Positions 58,780 to 64,000 of a DNA stretch of 64,000 bases are shown piece by piece (position 1 is the stretch's first letter; every line of letters starts with the position of its first letter). Below the pieces are notes generated by a model, which saw nothing but the letters and a program-made list of their open reading frames with translations, had not been told where the DNA came from and did no database searches. The translations under genes and the position numbers were made by a program. This DNA is from Prochilodus magdalenae (taxonomy: Eukaryota > Chordata > Actinopteri > Characiformes > Prochilodontidae), in the NCBI GenBank assembly GCA_024036415.1, contig JAMWET010003186.1, positions 496,001-560,000 of the forward strand. Direction: 5' to 3'.

Positions 58780-59900
58780 TTAATTGTACGTTATTACAAC
58801 TAAAGATGCCATTATTACTGATTTTCCTATAACAGACCTCCAGTTAAGTACTGAAACCGGTAATGATGAATAAGGCGTAGCGGCCGGTGAACACAGTTCA
58901 GCAATGTCTAATTTAGTCACCTTATTTTCCAGTGAAGGCAGTGGTGATAAGGGAACCTTTTCCCCATAGCTTATGTTTTCGGACTGCATTTCATTACAGC
59001 AGGTACCAAAAAGAGTGCAGCACACGATGTGAATAAGCCATAGCTCTAGACCTAGTTTAGGAAGGCAAGCATGGTGTATTTAAACAGGTTTTCACTAAAT
59101 GAGTGTAAGGTTGTGCATTTGCTTAAAGGTAAACGAAATTGCATCACTCCAAACCAGAAGCATTCCAAAAAGAAATGGCAGTGTTCTGATTGCCGAGACA
59201 GCGCTAACAATCTTAAAAGCAGTTTTCAGAGGGAGAACCTGATCATTATCGCTGCTCCATCTTTAAAAACACAGATTAGCCATAAAATGGTCCCAGCTTG
59301 TAAACAGAGATCAGAGTTCAGATGGTGTGATTAGTAATTCAGCATGGCTAATCTTCCCCTGTAAGAACCTTTTTAAACAGTTATGCACAAACACTTCACA
59401 AACCTCTCCTCCCTGCATGCGCCTATAATTTACAAGGTAAAAGCATTCCCACACTGCAGCGTGAAGGAAAGCTTCCCTACAAGCTAGGAATGAAATGTGG
59501 CGCTGAAATGTGAGCTAATCAGGTATTAATGTATGTAAATGTCAAGTGAAAAATAGCCCTACCTTAAAATGTGTTCGTTTCCCAATAACAGGAACAGGTC
59601 TCATTATATTACCTGTGCAAATGTCAAGTCCTGCGATGGTGAGGGAGCGCAGCTGTGAAAGATGGGAGAAAGGACAGAAGTCAGGCAGAAACAGTGCAAC
59701 GGTGAAGGCACTGCTTGTTTGGTGATGGTGCGTGTGCCTTCAGGGGCTTTGCTCTTGGTTAGTCGTATTTACGGGATTGAGGTGCTGACAGAAGTGAAGG
59801 GTTCGACCCTCGAAAATAATAGGGCTGGCCATGAAAGGCCACGGTGTTACCGTCAGCCCTACTTGAAGTTTGACTCTGTTTAAACAAGCTCATTTGCATT
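58780..59900. promoter_or_regulatory. Candidate conserved non-coding blocks
   Basis: 58800-59010 and 59120-59480 are repeat-free and balanced ('GCTGCATT/ATTTCATTACAGC', 'GGTGTGATTAGTAATTCAGC'). A perfect inverse octamer ATTTGCAT lies at 59892-59899. The GGGTTCGACCC at about 59799 is not part of a foldable tRNA. Confidence 0.35.
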
Positions 59901-60189
59901 TCAGAGAGGGGGTGGGGCTGCTTATGGACAGGTTGTATTCTGGTCAAGTTCAGACGGATAAAATACATCAAGTGTTTTGCCAAATACTCGTTAGTATATT
60001 TTGACCAGCAGACGAAGTGAGATTTGTAAATTAAACAGCAGAGCATGTCAGAGATTTCCAAAATGTTTGACGACATGTCAGACATACATAAAGGATCTAG
60101 GAAATCACCACCAGATTAGACAGGAGATTTACATGTGAATAAAAAATTTCTCTGTGACTAGGTTGGAAATCCATTTAAAGTCATGCTTT

Positions 60190-60800
60190 CAGTCAGTATG
60201 CCCTTAAAAACTAAGGAGGCTATGGGGCTTTTGGAAAGGTGCCATGTAAGAACCACTTTTGCTCCCCCTAAGAACCTTTGAGTGGGTGGCTTTTAAAGGA
60301 ACACTTCAGCATTTGCAATTTAGCCTCATCTGTACCATATGGTCAATGTCGATTGGCTTCTATTGTAATGACGTGTAAGTCTATGGGCTTTCTGTTCTTT
60401 TCCAAGTATGGGAAAAACTATTGGAATTATTGTCGATGGTGTGCGCCTGCTGAATACAGATACCGCTTAAAACATCAGTAGTTCTTCAGGAGGTCGGTAT
60501 TGAGGCAGTGGTTATGTACAGAACTTTGTGGGCCAAACTACAGACCTAAGGAATCCATTTTTTGGGAACTATGCCACATTAGCCATGTTTGATTTCCTAA
60601 AGAATCTTTCAACAGATAGTTCCAAACAAACACTGCAGCTTCAGGCTAGCCTTGTCTGTACCATGTGCTCACATACTAGAGACAATGTCCATTGCCTTCT
60701 GTAATGATGTTTTGAGTCTATTTGCTTTCTGTTATTGTCCAAGTATCAGAAAAAAATCACTGAAATTCGTGTCCATCGTGAGGGCCTGCAGAAAGTGCAC
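60190..60800 (+). mobile_element. MITE with internal direct repeats
   Basis: 'AACACTTCAGCATTTGC...TCTGTACCATATGGTC...CTTCTATTGTAATGACGTG...TTTCTGTTCTTTTCCAAGTATGGGAAAAACT' (60299-60425) recurs as 'AACACTGCAGCTTCAGG...TCTGTACCATGTGCTC...CTTCTGTAATGATGTTTTG...TTTCTGTTATTGTCCAAGTATCAGAAAAAAATCACT' (60630-60765). The left edge 'TTAAAGGAACACTTCAGC' is a known style of fish MITE terminus, and 'AAGAACCACTTTTGCTC' precedes it. Confidence 0.7.
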
Positions 60801-60804
60801 ACAG

Positions 60805-61440
60805 AGGTTAGGTTAAAGAACACCATTATAAACGGACAGATTGGCTCCAAGCAGTTGTACAAAACACTATATTCACACACAAGTGTACCCACTGAGTGTA
60901 CTGCTGAAACGGGAACCTGCTTCTGTTTAAACTGAGCGGCTAATTAACTCATTTATTAACTATGGTTAGGCTGGTGAGCTAGCTAACAGGCTAACAGAAA
61001 GCAAACCTGCTAATCAACTACATTATTAATGCCACAGGCTTGAATTAAGGTAATAACGATAAGATTCACTGTAAAAGGGCATTAAAGTCTAAACTCTGTC
61101 ACTTAAATGACTTACATGTTTCAGTCAGAAGTAGCATCGAACCCCAGCTGCAGCTCAAACACCATACCAGGACTGTATTCCTCATAAAGGTTTTTCCCAG
61201 TAACATACATCAGAGCCAATAACTATTTGGAAAACATTTTTTAGAGTATATGTTAAATCATGGTGGCTTTTATTGGATATAAATCTTTAAAGAATCTAGA
61301 ATCTAAAGAATTCTATTGAACATTAAAAATTAGTAAAAAAAACAAAAAACTAAAACAAAACCAAAAACCAAAGAACCTTTCTGTACTACTATACAGCAGT
61401 CATTTTTGCTGAGAGTCGCTTTTTCAGACATGATTCTTTA
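60805..61440. other. No gene seen; A-rich patch
   Basis: A-rich simple sequence with ACAAAAAACTAAAAC words lies at 61330-61372. Confidence 0.5.
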
Positions 61441-61442
61441 GG

Positions 61443-61590
61443 ACAGTGTTTCTTAACCCTGGTTCTGCACAATTTAGTGGTATTGCTGTAACACAGCCCT
61501 GGAACTCCCAAAGGGCTTGTTAATGAGCTGATCATTTGAATCAGGTGTGTTGGGAGCTTGGAAAGCACTGATATGTGTAGGGCAGGGTAT
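61443..61590. mobile_element. Inverted-repeat MITE, copy 2 (truncated)
   Basis: 'CAGTGTTTCTTAACCCTGGTTCTG' and 'TAATGAGCTGATCATTTGAATCAGGTGTGTTGGGAGC' match the 19906-20060 family. The right end stops at 'GTAGGGCAG', where the inverted Tc1 fragment begins. Confidence 0.75.
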
Positions 61591-61850
61591 TGATATTTAT
61601 TAAGCTACACATACAGAAGTAGTGTCTCTCAGTATGCTGGTGGGCTGCCATGTTTGCTAACGTGACACGCCACATGTCTCTGCATGGAGTTGTAGAGGTT
61701 CCTAATGGTGTCCTGTGATAATCCATACCATGCAGCTGGAATATTAAAGGTACTGATTGCAGTAAGCGTGGAGGTGGAGTGATACCAGGCCTTGTAGACA
61801 TGTGACACATGACAAGAAATGGCATAACTTTTGCACAGGCCACATTTTAT
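61590..61850 (-). mobile_element. Tc1-like transposon 3' fragment, inverted third copy
   Basis: The minus strand reads 'GTCACATGTCTACAAGGCCTGGTATCACTCCACCTCC', then 'CATTAGGAACCTCTACAACTCCATGC' and ends 'TTAATAAATATCAATACC'. It corresponds to 22978-23218 and 25067-25280. IRNLYNS-type coding is visible but out of frame. Confidence 0.8.
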
Positions 61851-61854
61851 TTTT

Positions 61855-62125
61855 ATATTTTGTTCCCCAAAATGTAAAACAGGAATTGTGCATTAAATTG
61901 TGTGGATGTGTGAACTTAATCTACCCCTTCAAACAAATAAATAAATAAAAAATAAATACATTAATAAATCTGATAAAAGTCCTAACAGTAGGATATCAGA
62001 TCCCACTTCATTCCACTCTCATATTATCAGTCATAATGATATTACTGTAATCGCTTGGGGCAGAAAGCACTATCTCTTCACTCTGGCCTAACACATATAA
62101 ATATATATTAGTCTTTTTTTAAAGT
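61855..62125. other. No gene seen
   Basis: An AAATAAATA simple tract lies at 61936-61968. Otherwise unique. Confidence 0.6.
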
Positions 62126-62129
62126 ATAT

Positions 62130-63720
62130 CTTCAGTTTGGATCTCGGTGAGCACCACTCGCACTGCTGCTGAGAGGGAAACCCTTGGACAGCACTCTTTC
62201 TCGAGCACCCGTCTGGCAGGTCAAATGCGTTACTCTTCAGAAAGAGGAGACAGTCTGCTCACAAATTGATTTGGATATGCCTTTACTCTGCTGTGGTCAC
62301 ATTAATATTTCCTGGAGCGAATGTTTCCCCAGCAAAGTAAATACCAAACGTCTGTCTGAAAGAGATGACCTTGGGAAATATTTGCAGAGATGGGAGAGCG
62401 CAGGCCGGATGTGTATAGAAGTGTTTCCGATCGCTATCGGCCACTCCAAACCAAGATTTAATGGAACAAAATGATAACGGTATCGAACTGACCACAGATC
62501 AATGGCTGACAGGCCACCGCCAAATCTCTCCCCGAGTCTCCTCTTCGTAGGATAGCACATAGACTACACACTGCCTCTTTTGTAGAGGAGGGAGGTGCGG
62601 ACTGTTTCCTCCAGCATGATGCAATTCTTTAGTGGAGAATGTTAATCGCTCTCCTTCTCATCTGTCACAATGATGGATCTTATTGTTTTACTACTTTAAG
62701 CCTTTATCTTTCATTAAAGTGTGACATTTATTTCCCGGTGTTTTCCTGCATACAGATGCCCTAAGTCAACAGTGAGAAAAATAACAGCGTTGAAACGGAT
62801 GACTTCCCAATCAACACCGAGCCACAGTGGCAAGGAGAGATGTAGTCATTTTGAGAATTCCCCCCAGACATACTTGAAATAAATTACCAAGAAAGATTTC
62901 TATGTCACTGATGGAGTGGATGAGGGATCCCCCCGAAGGCATGATACAATAATTCTGCTGCAAAAAATTTAAATATCATTACCATTATTTTATCTCCAGA
63001 TTAAGCAACTTGATAATGTGTTTTATTCAGCCCATTTATGAGCTGCCTGCTTTAAATTCTGTCCATTTCTCTGATGGCATAAAAATTTCAAGATTTGATG
63101 TCTCTACAAATCAAAATGAATAGCAGGAAAACCGCAAGTGCCTTCAAGACAAAAGGCAGCTGCATCTGATGAGCAGCGTATTTAGACTTGTTCTTCGGTG
63201 CTGAAGGAATCTTGCCACGTTGGCTAGTTTGCATTTGTAGCACACAGAAACATGACTCATCTAATCTGGGAAGGCTCCATGTCAGACATCTCTGGATTTG
63301 CCTTTGCCTTGGTTTTTAGACTATTGATGCTTCAGTCGTAGGGATGCCTGGTAGTCCATCTACCCTAACCTTGTTGGGTTAGCCTTAAATCTGTCTAATT
63401 CTTCTTTTCAGCATTTACAATACAGCTGCTTCAAGGCTGTCTGTCTAATCGCAGCTGTAAGGCTTCTTTGAGCTAAAGGCAATCATGCTTTTGGGATGCT
63501 GGGAAATTCTGGATTCACAGAGAATTCAGGGTTATATTAGAAAGCAAAATCAATAAGACTGCCTCCAGGCTGGCCAAATTTGCTGAGTTGTCGGCAGGTA
63601 GCAGATTGCAGTGGAAACTCTGATCCAGTAAAATAGCATTCGCTGTCCTTCTTGGGGAGATGGGGGGTAGACTGAGAAACGCAGTGCACTGAACTGACTT
63701 GATTTAAATGTACATCATTT
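62130..63720. promoter_or_regulatory. Candidate conserved non-coding blocks
   Basis: 62140-62620 is balanced and repeat-free, with frames of 70-96 codons on both strands but no domain. 62680-63060 has 'AATATCATTACCATTATTTTATC' and 'TTGATAATGTGTTTTATTC'. 63280-63700 is likewise unique. The texture is enhancer-like. Confidence 0.35.
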
Positions 63721-63950
63721 CCACATCTGTAAAACACATTTAATCACAACTCTCGTTTACAGCGTATATACTGCAGACACTTATTGTTATGATTTCATGT
63801 GCTACCTTTAGCAGCTTGGAGTCAATGTTTTTGATAAACAACAATTTTGTTGCAGATACAGAAGCTAAAAATAAAAAGGACCAAATGACAAACACAGCAG
63901 CGGCGTATATACTGATAATGTATTAATCATCATAAGTATACACTGATAAT

Positions 63951-64000
63951 TCGGTAACACTTTACTTGAAAGGTATCTACATAACACATTCATAACAGCT
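63951..64000 (+). repeat. Start of 'GGTAACACTTTACTTGAAAGG' repeat, cut by window end
   Basis: 'TTCGGTAACACTTTACTTGAAAGGTATCTACATAAC' is the characteristic left end of a frequent fish repeat. Confidence 0.65.

Noticed and set aside
59790..59830. GGGTTCGACCC resembling a tRNA T-arm
   Set aside because: The seven-base loop and stem do not form correctly, and no D-arm, anticodon arm or acceptor stem can be placed on either strand.

Overview
The window reads as intergenic or intronic DNA from a teleost fish. It is AT-rich and has no long open reading frame. It carries microsatellites and many repeat families typical of fish: tRNA-headed SINEs ending in 'GTAAGTCGCTTTGGATAA', Tc1-like transposons, an L1-clade LINE tail, L2/CR1-type LINE tails, Gypsy and solo-LTR remnants, and palindromic MITEs. 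The repeat set would suit an otophysan fish (characins, catfishes and relatives), but I infer this from memory of repeat motifs and have not tested it. I see nothing prokaryotic or viral-genome-like, no CRISPR array, no convincing rRNA or tRNA gene, and no complete protein-coding gene.

Layout. 1-1.0 kb holds three short exon-like stretches that may belong to a decayed or unrecognised gene. 3.5-8.2 kb holds a Tc1 fragment, a non-autonomous DNA element with an internal duplication, and a 5'-truncated L1 with a clear 15-bp target-site duplication. 8.8-9.5 kb is LTR-like sequence with a large (TA)n. 11.0-13.3 kb is a degraded Gypsy retrotransposon on the minus strand. 14.4-20.1 kb holds MITEs, two SINEs and a LINE reverse-transcriptase scrap. 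21.7-25.3 kb contains two Tc1-like copies, one split by another repeat. 25.7-27.5 kb has an L2-type tail and a second copy of the non-autonomous element. 32.6-34.2 kb is a minus-strand Tc1-like element carrying a solo LTR. A plausible 195-bp coding exon lies at 34.4-34.6 kb. From 35.6 kb to the end, LINE tails and MITEs alternate with long unique stretches.

Several unique stretches (about 4.05-4.76, 23.5-24.25, 28.0-28.5, 32.0-32.6, 36.9-37.8, 44.4-45.1, 48.2-49.3, 52.5-53.2, 54.5-56.6, 58.8-59.5 and 62.1-63.7 kb) are repeat-free, more balanced in base composition, and dense in homeodomain-like and POU-octamer-like motifs. They look like vertebrate conserved non-coding elements, so the window may be part of a regulatory gene desert or a large intron near a developmental gene. 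I cannot name that gene. No set of genes here works together as a pathway, and I found no previously undescribed system. The best leads are the two exon candidates and the candidate regulatory elements.
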